Shown in pieces: positions 17,168 to 26,600 of a stretch of DNA of 64,000 nucleotides. The DNA lies in NCBI GenBank assembly GCA_027485695.1, contig JAIXQO010000003.1:1054932-1118931 (forward strand), read 5' to 3'. This DNA is from Pseudomonadota bacterium. Its GTDB lineage: Bacteria > Bdellovibrionota > UBA1018. A model generated the notes under the pieces. The model did no database searches, was not told where the DNA came from, and saw nothing but the letters and a program-made list of their open reading frames with translations. Within the stretch, counting starts at the first letter, position 1. Every line of letters starts with the position of its first letter. Position numbers and translations under genes: made by a program.

Positions 17168-18115
17168 ATGAAAAAACCACCTGCAAAAAAATCGGCCATC
17201 CTGGGCGCTATAGCTCTCGGGGTGATGGGACTTGGGTTCTATTTTTCTCAGCGCTCAAGTTCATCATTCTCTGCGGAGAAAGCACACGCAGATATACAAA
17301 CTCAAGTGGGATTTGGACCGAGAGTTCCCGGATCGTCCGCGCATACGCAGGCGGGTGATTGGATCATCAAACAGTTCGAAACCCGTGGCTGGAAGTCAGG
17401 CGCTCAGAAATTCAAAACCCGCGATCCTCGAACCGAACAAGAAGTCGAGGGCCGTAACCTCTGGGCCGTGCTCAGGCCCGAAGCGGAAAAACGCGTTCTA
17501 CTGACTGCCCACTGGGATACGCGTGCACGAGCGGACGCAGATCGCTCTCGACCGAACGAGCCCGGGCCGGGCGCGAACGATGGAGCTAGCGGTGTCGCCC
17601 TGCTTCTGGAGCTTGCTAGAAACCTCGCGAACGTGAAAACGGAATGGGGAATCGATATCGTCCTGTTTGATCTCGAGGATCAAGGCGATGAGAAAAATCC
17701 CGATTCATTCTGCTTGGGGTCGAAAATTTGGGGACTCAGTCCTCACCGCGCAAACTATCGCGCAGATTTCGGAATTCATGTCGATATGGTTGGCGCACCG
17801 GGAGCCGTGTTTCCGCGAGAAGGCTTAGTGGGCGAGCAAAATTTGGAGCTCGACCGAGAGTTTCGTGCCTTCGCAAGCGGCGCAGGACTCTCGGCACTTT
17901 TTCCAGATCGTACGGCCGAGTTTGTATTCGACGATCACTCGAATGTTCTGCGCTACCGCTCGATTCCGATGATCGCACTGATTGATATCCGCCCCGGAGC
18001 CACATTTTTTACAGCCTGGCATACGCACCAAGATCAGGCGACGGCGATCTCTACGGATACGCTCCAATCAGTGGGTGACACGGTCCTGGGTTTCCTGAAG
18101 CAGAAGCTACTTTAA
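17168..18115 (+). CDS. M28 metallohydrolase, glutaminyl-cyclase-like
   Basis: A 315-residue protein with an N-terminal membrane anchor or signal (about residues 9-27) and one zinc-hydrolase domain. Metal and active-site motifs follow the glutaminyl-peptide cyclotransferase order: AHWDTR, GANDGASGVALLLEL (about residue 136), LFDLEDQGD (about 168), DMVGAPG, DDHSNVLRYRSIPMI and the late AWHTHQDQ (about 285). Those motifs are closer to secreted glutaminyl cyclases than to aminopeptidases, but assignment between cyclase and peptidase needs biochemistry. GAGGAG precedes the ATG. It follows the C1 peptidase by 18 bp and converges on the maiA-like gene with a 4-bp overlap. Confidence 0.82.
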   Translation: MKKPPAKKSAILGAIALGVMGLGFYFSQRSSSSFSAEKAHADIQTQVGFGPRVPGSSAHTQAGDWIIKQFETRGWKSGAQKFKTRDPRTEQEVEGRNLWAVLRPEAEKRVLLTAHWDTRARADADRSRPNEPGPGANDGASGVALLLELARNLANVKTEWGIDIVLFDLEDQGDEKNPDSFCLGSKIWGLSPHRANYRADFGIHVDMVGAPGAVFPREGLVGEQNLELDREFRAFASGAGLSALFPDRTAEFVFDDHSNVLRYRSIPMIALIDIRPGATFFTAWHTHQDQATAISTDTLQSVGDTVLGFLKQKLL

Positions 18116-18759
18116 GTTTTCGGCTCGAACACCGACGGGTGCGTCTCGGCGTATTCGGGAACATTCGTTTCTGCATGTGCCAAGATGCGTGCGAGCGTCG
18201 GGAATTGATCCACGTTCACTTCAAATCGTTTTGCGTTGTAGAGCTGCGGGTAGAGGCAGACGTCGGCCAGGGTCATTTCCGAGCCAAACGAAAAATTTCC
18301 CGCGTAACGCTGGGAGATCGTTTCGTAGGCTTCTAAACCAGACTGAATCCAGTGTTGCGTCCATTTTTTTCGTTTTTCTGGATCATCTGAGTAGTGAAGT
18401 TGCGTCGTAAGGTTTTGGAGTGGGTGAATTTCCGAGTTCACGATCTCCGCGAGTGAGCGCACGATCGCACGGTCGAAACGATCTCGAGGGAGGAGCGGAT
18501 GCTCGGAGCGCGTTTCTTCTAACCATTCCAGAATCGGTAGACTCTCAGTGAGGTAACGACGGTTCGGATCTTTCTCGTCGAGAAACTCGAGAACCGGGAC
18601 GAAGCCGAGAGGATTCCTCGCTCGGTGGGTTTCGCTCTCGGATTCGCCATCCAAGAGGCTGACGGCGACGTATTCGACGGAGATCTGTTTGCGGGCGAGT
18701 GCGAGGCGCACGCGCCAGGATGAGCTCGATCTCCAGTAGTGATAGAGGCGTAGTTTCAT
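18112..18759 (-). CDS. maiA: Maleylacetoacetate isomerase (zeta-class GST)
   Basis: A 215-residue two-domain glutathione transferase. The zeta-class signature SSSSWRVRLAL (residues 11-21) is present, then the thioredoxin-fold 'NPLGFVPVLE' cis-Pro region and 'ESLPILEWLEE'. It isomerises maleylacetoacetate to fumarylacetoacetate in tyrosine/homogentisate breakdown. Its ATG directly abuts the stop of the FAH gene (no spacer), so the two enzymes of consecutive steps are co-translated. Confidence 0.9.
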   Translation of the reverse strand: MKLRLYHYWRSSSSWRVRLALARKQISVEYVAVSLLDGESESETHRARNPLGFVPVLEFLDEKDPNRRYLTESLPILEWLEETRSEHPLLPRDRFDRAIVRSLAEIVNSEIHPLQNLTTQLHYSDDPEKRKKWTQHWIQSGLEAYETISQRYAGNFSFGSEMTLADVCLYPQLYNAKRFEVNVDQFPTLARILAHAETNVPEYAETHPSVFEPKT

Positions 18760-19746
18760 CTAGCGGTCTTCGCTTGCGAGTTCAATCGTATTGACGAGCC
18801 TTCCGAGGCCCTCGATTTCGAGCACGACTTCGTCGCCGGGTACGAGCCACTGATTGTCGGTGATCTTCGAGCCATTGAGCTCTAAGAAGCAACCGGTGCC
18901 CACTGTGCCTGAGCCGATGACTTCGCCGGCGTAAACATCGACACCATAGGAGACTCGCTCAAGGATCTGCGCGAACGTCCAGGTCATGTCCTTGAGGTTC
19001 CCATCGGAAACCTGCTTACCGTTCACGAAGCATTTCATGCGCAGGTCGAAACGCTCACCATTTGGGCCCGGCACGCGGGTTTTCGCGAGCTCGTCTCGAG
19101 TCACGAGGTAGGGGCCGAGCGATGTTGAGAAGTCTTTGCCCTTAGCAGGACCCAGGTTAAGTTTCATTTCTTCCATCTGGAGCGCCCGCGCGGACCAGTC
19201 GTTCATGATGCAGTAACCGAAGACATATTGGTCGGCGTCTTGGGCTGAAATGTTTTTTCCGGCGCGTCCGAGTACGATCGCGGCTTCCAGTTCAAAATCA
19301 AGTTTCTCAAGCGCCTTCTTGCGAACGGCGATCGGTCCTGGTCCGGAAACGGCCAGGTGATTGGTGAAATAGAAAATCGGGAAATGATCGAACTCCTCGA
19401 TCATCGGAACGCCACGGTTGCGGCGAGCGGCTTCGACGTGTTGGCGAAACGCGTAACCGTCACGCATGGAAATTGGCCGTGGGATCGGGGCCAGAAGTTT
19501 GACTTGATTCTCGGCATAAAGGACCGTCTCGCTGGGCAGGGTTTGCGAGATGAACTGATCGTGCAGGCGCTCGACATGAGATTTCCACAGCACGTATTCT
19601 TCGACTAATGCGAGGAGAGATTTCGGAGCTTTGGAACCGAGAGCGACCGTCAGGTCTAGGATCTGACCTTCGCCCATGGGTCCATTCTGCAGGCCGATGT
19701 GGGAAGAAACGGAAGTCGAGGTTGGGCAAAAAGACACGAATCTCAT
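18760..19746 (-). CDS. Fumarylacetoacetate hydrolase family protein
   Basis: A 328-residue FAH-family enzyme, start ATG after GAGGAGCC. The FAH core is clear: DGYAFRQHVEAARRNRG, the metal-binding DFELEAAIVLGRAGKNI, GYCIMNDWSARALQ and GSGTVGTGCFLEL. With maiA next door the natural substrate is fumarylacetoacetate, giving fumarate and acetoacetate; the same fold also serves acylpyruvate hydrolases, so the substrate rests on context. Homogentisate 1,2-dioxygenase is not in the window. Confidence 0.88.
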   Translation of the reverse strand: MRFVSFCPTSTSVSSHIGLQNGPMGEGQILDLTVALGSKAPKSLLALVEEYVLWKSHVERLHDQFISQTLPSETVLYAENQVKLLAPIPRPISMRDGYAFRQHVEAARRNRGVPMIEEFDHFPIFYFTNHLAVSGPGPIAVRKKALEKLDFELEAAIVLGRAGKNISAQDADQYVFGYCIMNDWSARALQMEEMKLNLGPAKGKDFSTSLGPYLVTRDELAKTRVPGPNGERFDLRMKCFVNGKQVSDGNLKDMTWTFAQILERVSYGVDVYAGEVIGSGTVGTGCFLELNGSKITDNQWLVPGDEVVLEIEGLGRLVNTIELASEDR

Positions 19747-19810
19747 GTGAGGCTCCTCAAATCGTGGAATGATTTGAAGTTAAGTTAAAACAGAAGACCA
19801 CAAATGGCAA

Positions 19811-19856
19811 CGCGCCGAAGTGAGGAGGGATTTGAGGCCCTATTCGCTTCGGCGCG
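19811..19856. terminator. Inverted repeat between HU-like and FAH genes
   Basis: CGCGCCGAAG (19811-19820) pairs exactly with CTTCGGCGCG (19847-19856). It sits beyond the stop of the minus-strand HU-like gene and before the FAH start. There is no T-tract on either strand, so termination is possible but not certain. Confidence 0.5.
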
Positions 19857-19882
19857 CTGTAAAACTGAGAACGTCTGAAAGA

Positions 19883-20239
19883 TTACCAGAAACGCTTGTT
19901 AGCGAAGGTGTCTTTCAAGCCGCGAGGGAAAGACCAACGTGGCTTCTTCGTAGCTGGACGTGCTTTGATTTCCATTGGCTCGCCCGTGAAAGGGTTGACG
20001 CCTTTGCCGGATTTACGAGCTTTCACTTCTTTACGAACGAGCGTTCCGACGATTGGGAAACGCACGCGCTCGCCGCCTGCAGCAGCTTTAGCGCCAGCGT
20101 TGAAAGCGGTTTCGAGAACAGCTTTCACGTCGGAGCGCTTCATGCGAACTTCACCTTTGCGGGTGACGGAAGCGACTTTGAGGAGTCCTTCGTGGATTTC
20201 ATTGATGAACGAAAACTTTGCAGCTTTTTTCTTAGCCAT
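19883..20239 (-). CDS. HU/IHF-like DNA-binding protein
   Basis: A 118-residue basic protein of the HU/IHF family. The start is the ATG at 20239 (MAKKKAAKFSF), giving AAAGGA at the ribosome site; the frame extends 33 bases further upstream without one. The beta-arm region is recognisable (VRFPIVGTLVRKEVKARKSGKGVNPFTGEPM, close to the GRNPxTGE motif), followed by a C-terminal 'KPRWSFPRGLKDTF' matching the final HU helix. It is about 25 residues longer than a typical HU and unusually Lys/Ala rich at the N-terminus. It probably compacts or bends DNA. Confidence 0.88.
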   Translation of the reverse strand: MAKKKAAKFSFINEIHEGLLKVASVTRKGEVRMKRSDVKAVLETAFNAGAKAAAGGERVRFPIVGTLVRKEVKARKSGKGVNPFTGEPMEIKARPATKKPRWSFPRGLKDTFANKRFW

Positions 20240-20368
20240 AATTGAGAGTTCCTTTCTCCAAGTTGGATACAAACAGTTTTAATGGGATTTTACGCGTTCG
20301 CAAGCGTATTTTTTTCGAACCTTAAAAAAAAGGTGCTTTTTCCCCTTAAAAACAGGACATTTTGAGAA

Positions 20369-21031
20369 GTGAAAATCAAGACCTTGTTTTTTGACCTGGA
20401 TGGCACGCTGATCGACAGTGAAAAGATGGCGGCGGAGTGTTTGACCGCAGTGATGAAAAGCCTGGGAATGGGCTTTGATAGCGGCGATGCAGATTTTATC
20501 ACCGGTCGAACGTGGGAGAGCGCGTTTGATCTTTTGTATGGGAAATATTCGTTCCCGATCCCTCGCGAGGACTTCGCGAAACGCGTTTTAGACGCCTACC
20601 GCGATGATCTTGCAAAAAATCTTCAAGAAGTGACGGGAGCGCGGGTCGCAATCCCGAAACTCGCCCAGGAATACCGAATGGCGCTGATTTCGGGATCTCA
20701 TCGTCGTGAGATCCTGTTCGCTCTCGAGCATTTAGGGATTCGAAACCATTTTGAGGTGGTTTTGGGGGCCGAGGACTATCCGAAAAGCAAACCGGCTCCG
20801 GATGGCTATTTAAAAGCGCTTTCGATGATGAACGCTCGGCCTGAAGAAACGCTCGTATTCGAAGACAGCGAGGCAGGGATCGCTTCGGGGCTTGCATCAG
20901 GTCTCTGGGTCGTGGCCATCACCTCGACCAATCATTTGGGCATTGATCAGAGTTGCGCTCATTTTCAGCTCCGTGATTGGCAGGGAGTGGGAGTGGAATG
21001 GGTCAAAGGGTTAGAGCGCGCGAACAAATAG
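20369..21031 (+). CDS. HAD-family phosphatase (beta-phosphoglucomutase-like)
   Basis: A 220-residue HAD hydrolase starting at GTG. The four HAD motifs are in order: DLDGT with nucleophile Asp9 and Asp11, SGSHR (motif II), KPAPDGY (motif III lysine) and FEDSEAG (motif IV). The helical cap lies between motifs I and II (C1 cap), as in phosphoglycolate phosphatase and beta-phosphoglucomutase. The physiological phosphate ester cannot be read from sequence. An AGGA lies 11 bp upstream of the GTG. Confidence 0.88.
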   Translation: MKIKTLFFDLDGTLIDSEKMAAECLTAVMKSLGMGFDSGDADFITGRTWESAFDLLYGKYSFPIPREDFAKRVLDAYRDDLAKNLQEVTGARVAIPKLAQEYRMALISGSHRREILFALEHLGIRNHFEVVLGAEDYPKSKPAPDGYLKALSMMNARPEETLVFEDSEAGIASGLASGLWVVAITSTNHLGIDQSCAHFQLRDWQGVGVEWVKGLERANK

Positions 21032-21067
21032 TCTAGGCGCGTTTGGCGTCTCATGGAGGACGACTTT

Positions 21068-21547
21068 ATGAGTGATTTGATTGCATTGAGTATTCAACCC
21101 TGGGACCTCGTTCTGAGGGCAGTTCTCGTTTATCTGACGGTGGTCGTCCTCCTGCGAATCTCGGGCAAGCGCCAGATGGGCCAGATGGGACCAACAGAGT
21201 TTGTCGCGATCTTATTGATCAGCAACGCGGTCCAGAACTCCATGAATGGCGGCGACAACTCGCTGGTGGGCGGGATTATTTTAGCGACGGTTCTCATCTC
21301 AAGCAGCGCGTTGATCTCGTTTCTGACCTACAAGAATCGATTTTTCCGGACGGTTTTCGAAGGTACGCCGACACTCCTGATTCACAAGGGGCAGATGATT
21401 CAGAAAAATCTTTCGAGCGAGTGGATGCGTGAAAGCGAGCTACGTGCATTGCTCAGAAAACAGGGGATTCACGATATGCGAGAAATCGAGATGGCGATCC
21501 TCGAGGCCGATGGCACTCTCAGTGTGACTCGGAGTGCCTCTTCGTAA
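21068..21547 (+). CDS. DUF421/YetF-family membrane protein
   Basis: A 159-residue protein with three hydrophobic segments (about residues 10-35, 45-65 and 75-90) followed by a small cytosolic YetF domain. The family signature LLRISGKRQMGQMGPTEFVAILLISNAVQNSM is present, as is the later 'GTPTLLIHKG' strand. The ATG at 21068 follows GGAGG; an in-frame ATG 15 bases earlier lies inside that site. YetF proteins are linked to membrane stress and spore-coat assembly in Bacillus; the role here is unknown. Confidence 0.88.
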   Translation: MSDLIALSIQPWDLVLRAVLVYLTVVVLLRISGKRQMGQMGPTEFVAILLISNAVQNSMNGGDNSLVGGIILATVLISSSALISFLTYKNRFFRTVFEGTPTLLIHKGQMIQKNLSSEWMRESELRALLRKQGIHDMREIEMAILEADGTLSVTRSASS

Positions 21548-21595
21548 ATGGAGGCCTTCTGGTGACGGAGGCTGCGATCCATTTCGAGCGGAAGT

Positions 21596-22531
21596 TTACT
21601 TACCTAAGCCCAGCCAAGCGTCCATGACTTCGGGATAGGTCTCATACCAATCCGCTGAGCGATTGTCCGATCGACCAAAGACGCGTTTCTCGAATTCGAA
21701 AAACTGAATCAATACTTTTTGGTTTCCTCGACCGCTGAACCTGAACTCTCGGATCGTTGCCGACTTCGCGGCGTGATTCACCCGTTGTTGAAGGGCTTCG
21801 TCGTCTACGAATGCGAGAATCCGGAAATGAGAAATTTTCTCGAGGAGTTCCTTGGCGGTAGGTGACGGAATATTTTTCTTACCGGCGACGCGCTCCCAGT
21901 CTGTTCCTACGCGCTCGAGAGTGACTTTGCGATCTGATTTCTCCCAGGTCTCGATCTGATCGAACTGGTCCAGTTCGCGGGTCAAAATTTTCGGTTCACG
22001 AAGCCCGGCCGGATCGGCGAGCGTTTCGATCATGCGGATGAGCGCACCCGAGAGAACCTGCGCAGGAGCGGTGGGCTCGAGTTGGCCCAGCCATTGCCCA
22101 CTGTTTTTGGGATTGCCGAATAGCACCTCGCCTGAGGCGCTCGGGACGGAGCCGCGCCATTTCAGTTTCACTCGTGGGGGATTTAAGCCAAACGACTCGA
22201 GTCTTTGGTCGGAGAGGTTTTCCACCGGCATCAAGGTTTTGAAGGTGCTGATCAGGTGATCGATGAACGTGAGGTGCGCCGTACGATCCAAGATGGGACC
22301 TGGATACGATTCAATGACCCATCCACTACTCGGATTTCGCTTGAGTCGTACAGACCACGCGGTTTCTCCCGGAAGGCTTCGGGAGATCTCCAGCTGGTCC
22401 ACCTGCGAAGGATCAAACGCGAAGTATGACTGACCCAGCGGTGGCGCCTTTGATGCAGGATTAGACGAGCAGCTCGTCCCCGCGGTGGTCAAAACCAAAA
22501 AAAGAGCAAGAACAGGTGCGTAGGTCTTCAT
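21596..22531 (-). CDS. DUF4340-like exported lipoprotein
   Basis: A 311-residue protein. Using the ATG at 22531, the first 25 residues form a signal ending TTAGTSC, a weak lipobox that suggests lipidation at that cysteine. The mature part has two repeats of a beta-rich module with motifs like VDQLEISR...W.I.SYPGPILDRTAHLTFIDHLIST, typical of DUF4340 proteins. That family is often found with gliding and ABC-type membrane systems. The start is uncertain: a second in-frame ATG lies 27 bases upstream and neither has a good ribosome site. It is divergent from the ExbB-like gene with only about 40 bp between the starts. Confidence 0.68.
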   Translation of the reverse strand: MKTYAPVLALFLVLTTAGTSCSSNPASKAPPLGQSYFAFDPSQVDQLEISRSLPGETAWSVRLKRNPSSGWVIESYPGPILDRTAHLTFIDHLISTFKTLMPVENLSDQRLESFGLNPPRVKLKWRGSVPSASGEVLFGNPKNSGQWLGQLEPTAPAQVLSGALIRMIETLADPAGLREPKILTRELDQFDQIETWEKSDRKVTLERVGTDWERVAGKKNIPSPTAKELLEKISHFRILAFVDDEALQQRVNHAAKSATIREFRFSGRGNQKVLIQFFEFEKRVFGRSDNRSADWYETYPEVMDAWLGLGK

Positions 22532-22574
22532 CAGCTGTTTGACATCGTAAAAGGCCATCGTTACCGTGACAAGG

Positions 22575-23219
22575 ATGAATATAATCTCCTTGATGACTCA
22601 TGGAGGCGGAACGATGATTCCGCTGGTGCTCTGTTCGATCGCGGCGTGGATGGTGATCATCGAGCGCATCGTCAAGTACCGCAAACTATCGATGGGTTTG
22701 CGTGAATTCCATTTGGGCGCGATGAATCTCATTCTTCAGCGCGAGTGGTCTGGACTAAAAACGCTTTGCCAAAAAAATCCTGAATTACCGACCGCTCAGG
22801 TCATCGCAACGGCGCTCGATCGCTTGCAAGCCAAGGATGATCGCCTTCGCAAAACCTGGAAAGAGGCGGCCGAGCGCAAGCGCACGCTTTTGAATGCGGA
22901 ACTTCGTCAATACTTGTGGATCTTGGGAACGGTGGGTTCGAGCGCGCCTTTTATTGGTCTCGCTGGAACGGTGATTGGGATCCTGGGCAGCTTCTCTGAA
23001 ATGGCCAAACAAGGAGCCGGCGGTTTCACGGTGGTGGCGGCGGGAATTTCCGAGGCACTCATCGCCACTGCAGCAGGTATCGTCGTCGCGATCGTCGCCG
23101 TCATGGCATACAATGCGCTTCAAACGCGGGTGAGTGGGCTTACGCTTCTCGTTCGTATTCAATGCGAGGAATGCGCCGAGCTCTTGGCGCTTCAAGAAGA
23201 CGACCTTCGGGCCGGATAG
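22575..23219 (+). CDS. MotA/TolQ/ExbB-type proton channel protein
   Basis: A 214-residue inner-membrane protein with three membrane helices. The family signature is in the second half: GTVGSSAPFIGLAGTVIGILGSF...EALIATAAGIVVAIVAVMAYN. With an ExbD-like partner next, it should form a proton-driven motor complex that energises an envelope process. The likely start is ATG 22575; a GTG nine bases upstream and an ATG at 22614 preceded by GGAGGCGGA are alternatives. The motor could serve TonB/Tol transport or gliding (AglRQS-like); the small window context does not decide. Confidence 0.88.
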   Translation: MNIISLMTHGGGTMIPLVLCSIAAWMVIIERIVKYRKLSMGLREFHLGAMNLILQREWSGLKTLCQKNPELPTAQVIATALDRLQAKDDRLRKTWKEAAERKRTLLNAELRQYLWILGTVGSSAPFIGLAGTVIGILGSFSEMAKQGAGGFTVVAAGISEALIATAAGIVVAIVAVMAYNALQTRVSGLTLLVRIQCEECAELLALQEDDLRAG

Positions 23220-23227
23220 AGGCACGC

Positions 23228-23674
23228 ATGGGGTTACTCGTTAAAAGCAAAAAAGATCACGACAGTGACGAAGAAGCCGATATCGTCGCTGAGATCAACA
23301 TCACGCCATTGACAGATATCTTTCTCGTTTTGCTCATTATTTTTATGGTGACGAGCACGGTGATGAACAATTCGGGCGTCGAGGTGAATCTTCCGCAAGC
23401 GTCGCAAGGCACCTCCGAAGCGCAACCCGAAGGTGTGATCATCTCACTGCTTCCGAATGGAGAGTTGAAACTCAACGGCGATCGGATCGCGCGGGGTGAT
23501 TTCGAAGGCTTGACTTCAAGGTTAAAAGGACTTTTTCAAACAACGAAGTCTCGACTGGTCATCCTCGAGGGGGATCGCCAGGCATTCCTCGGCTCAGCGA
23601 TCGAAGTGATGGACGCCGCTCGTAAGGCAGGCGCGGATAAGTTTTCCATCGCAACGAGTCCAAAAGGTGACTAA
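23228..23674 (+). CDS. ExbD/TolR-type protein
   Basis: A 148-residue protein with a charged 20-residue cytosolic start, one membrane helix containing the protonatable Asp30 (NITPLTDIFLVLLIIFMV), and a periplasmic domain. The pattern matches TolR/ExbD; Asp30 is the conserved proton-path residue. The start at 23228 has GAGG in front and lies 8 bases after the ExbB-like stop, so the two are one operon. No TonB or TolA-like gene follows; the next gene is on the opposite strand. Confidence 0.9.
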   Translation: MGLLVKSKKDHDSDEEADIVAEINITPLTDIFLVLLIIFMVTSTVMNNSGVEVNLPQASQGTSEAQPEGVIISLLPNGELKLNGDRIARGDFEGLTSRLKGLFQTTKSRLVILEGDRQAFLGSAIEVMDAARKAGADKFSIATSPKGD

Positions 23675-23696
23675 ACTTTAGATTCTTGAGTGCCGT

Positions 23697-26600
23697 CTAC
23701 CGCGATTGAGTCATCAACTGTTCGAGCGCAGAGATCTCGTTCGGTAGCTGTTGAAGTTCGATTCGGTATTCGTCCACCGTTTTGCAACAGGGGATGTTTG
23801 CGCGAGTCGCGATTGCGCGTTTGATCTCATCCATCCAAGCTTTCGCGGTATCGCGTTTCTTCTTCAATTCTGGAGCAGACAGAGAAAAAACCTTGAGCGC
23901 TTCCTGAGTTTCGTGAGTCGTGAGTCCCTTGGTTTCTCTCAGAGCCATGATGAGACGGCCGTAAGCCGGCGATTCTTGGATGGTTCGAATCAGGTCCGTT
24001 CCCGGAGTCGATTTCAAAATGTCGGAAAGCGCGCCTTGTCGTGTAATCGACGCCATGAAATCCCGAGCAAGGTTTACGTCGGTGCCGATTTGTTCTTTTA
24101 GGATGATCGAAAGGTACTTGTCTTTGTCGAGTGTGCGGAACGGTTGGGAGATCAAATCGCCAGTGAATTTTTTTAGACTTCCTTGCAGTCGTGCAAGATT
24201 CGCTAGCTCGGTAGCGTAAGCGAGGCCGTCGGCGGGTTTACCTTGAGGTTGATGACGAACGATTTTTAGTTTCTTGGCCAAAGGTTCCAAAATATTTCGC
24301 TGAGCGCTCTCGAAATAGCTCGTCAGTGAGTTTTGCTTGGGGATTTCTTCGAAAGCCGATGCATCGAGGATGAGGTAGGTATCGCCCTTTTTGATCGCTT
24401 GGACGCCGTATTTGTCCCGAAGGATCAAATGGGGATCCTGATCCGTTAATTTCGCTTCGGCCATTGCGGCGCGAGCAGTCTCGTTGCCAGCCTGGCTGGT
24501 TCCGTCGATGATGATGGCTTCTTTGCGCAGAACGAGCGGAAAAAAGAGGTTATTGCCAGTATCCGTGAGCGACCCTACGCCGATCGCCTCGGTTTTCGAG
24601 GCAGAAGTGTAGAGACCCGTTCCAGCGATCGCTTTGGTACTCTCAAACGGATGGCGGTTCGCATATTGGGTGCTGACTGACATGTAAAAACCGTGGTCGA
24701 CAACGACGGGCGCTGATTTGTCGTTAGCCATGCCATGGTAGATGACGGGATTCTCCGGGACTATTCGAACGGCTTTGAGTGAGGCAGGTGCTTGATTGAA
24801 TTTTTGTAGTGCCTCGCTGCCCGATGATTCGATCAGGGGAGCGGTCAGAACCCGAGTAGCGCCCGTCGGGGTCTCCACTCGAATGCGCTTGAGACCTTGA
24901 TGGTCGACAACGACTTCGACGTAGAGTGGGTCGTCGCCTGCGACGCCGTTTCGTAACAATGAGCTGGCTTCTTCGTCCGAGAAACCAGCCGCGCGCAGGA
25001 TTTTTGTTTTTTCTCGAAGATTCTTTGCCGTGTAAGTTGCCTTGGTGCGCCCTTCGGTGCGGCCGACGACGTGCGCTTGATAGAGCGCCTGCATTTCGTC
25101 TTGGGAAATGGATCTTTGGATCGTGGATTCGGCTTTTTTGCCTAAATCCACGAGTTCCGCGACGAGGGCGGCATCGGCAGGTTTTCCAGACTTGCTAGCA
25201 ATCTTGGCCGCTTGGGCTCCTAATACCAGGCCGCGAACGAGTCCGCTTTTTAGTCCCTGGGTCGCCAACTGGCCCACATCTCCGGCGATGCCCAACGCGC
25301 CCAAGAATAGACCGAAACGTTCCGTGTTTTTTTGAGCCGTCGCTTCGTCCAGTCGATTTAAGCCGACACCGGGGTCAAGGAGTTTTAAAATCAGGGCGCT
25401 TCGTGTTCTATATTCAAGTTGTGTGGCCTGGTTCAGTCCCGCATAGCCATCGATTGTTTGCAGTCCCCCGAACGCGAGGCTTAGGATCAAGACCCCTCCG
25501 CCACCGCCCAGGAGAAGGGTTGCAGGAAGAGAGAGCAAGCCCGCGGCAACGATGATGGAGCGAGTGAGTTGTCTTTTGTTCTCATCCGCGATGGAGCGTT
25601 TCAGAGATCCGCAGAGCGCCTCTGCAAGCTCCGATGATGAAATTTCTTTGTGGAGAGGTGAGGCTGCGGCGACGTTTTTGTTTAAGATCTGTCCAATGAC
25701 GACGGGATACGATTCAATGATTTTGCCGAGTTTTTTTTCTCGAGCCTGAATCTGTTCGAGGAGCGCCTGATCATCAGTCCTGATCGGTTCAGGATTCCGA
25801 GTGAGTGTGTTTCTTTCTGAGGTGAATTCCTTCAAGTCTTTTGCCAGTGAATTCTGGGATTCCTCAATGGCCGCGCTCAAATCGCCGTAGCGCACAAATG
25901 GTCGGTTTTTCAGAAAATCTTTGGTTCCTCGGTCAATTACGCCCTGCGACCCGAGCATCGTCGCTTGTTCGACCGCAGGATTGTGCATGAACCCAGCCCC
26001 GTTCACACAGTTTTCGATCGCAGTTTTTTTATCGGGTGTCCCGTAAGTCACTTCTTTCAAAAAGCGAGGAGAGCTCGCGAGCTGCATCATCACCGGCTGT
26101 GCGTAGAACTCGGATATGATGAGATCTGCAAGCGCATTTTTTACTTCGTTCGGCAGGTCTTTTGCTTGCGAAGTTTTGGCACAGTAGGCGTTGATCGATT
26201 TCATTCGTTCATCGAGTTGTTGTGCGATGGACTTGAGTCCTTCGTTCAAGGACGGGCGGCTGATTTCATTGATCCAATTTTTCAGACTCTTGGAACGGGC
26301 TTGGGCACCTTCGACGGTGAGCTTCAAGGAGGCATCATAGAGTCGGTTGAGGTTTTTGACTTTGGTTTGAAGTCGGAGGGTATATTCTTGTTTTTTTCGC
26401 GCTAATGTCTCTTTTGAATCGATGAACAGCAATTGGTGAGCAACTCTGGTTTCATCGGTTTTCATCGAAATATTTCGAAAGTTGGTAATGAGATTCGGAC
26501 TGAGGACTCGCAAGCTCGAGGATGTCACGCCGGGGCAGTGGGAAATTTCGGTTCGGATTCCATTCGTCACGGATCGTTCAGTCGAGCCTTTTAATCCTTG

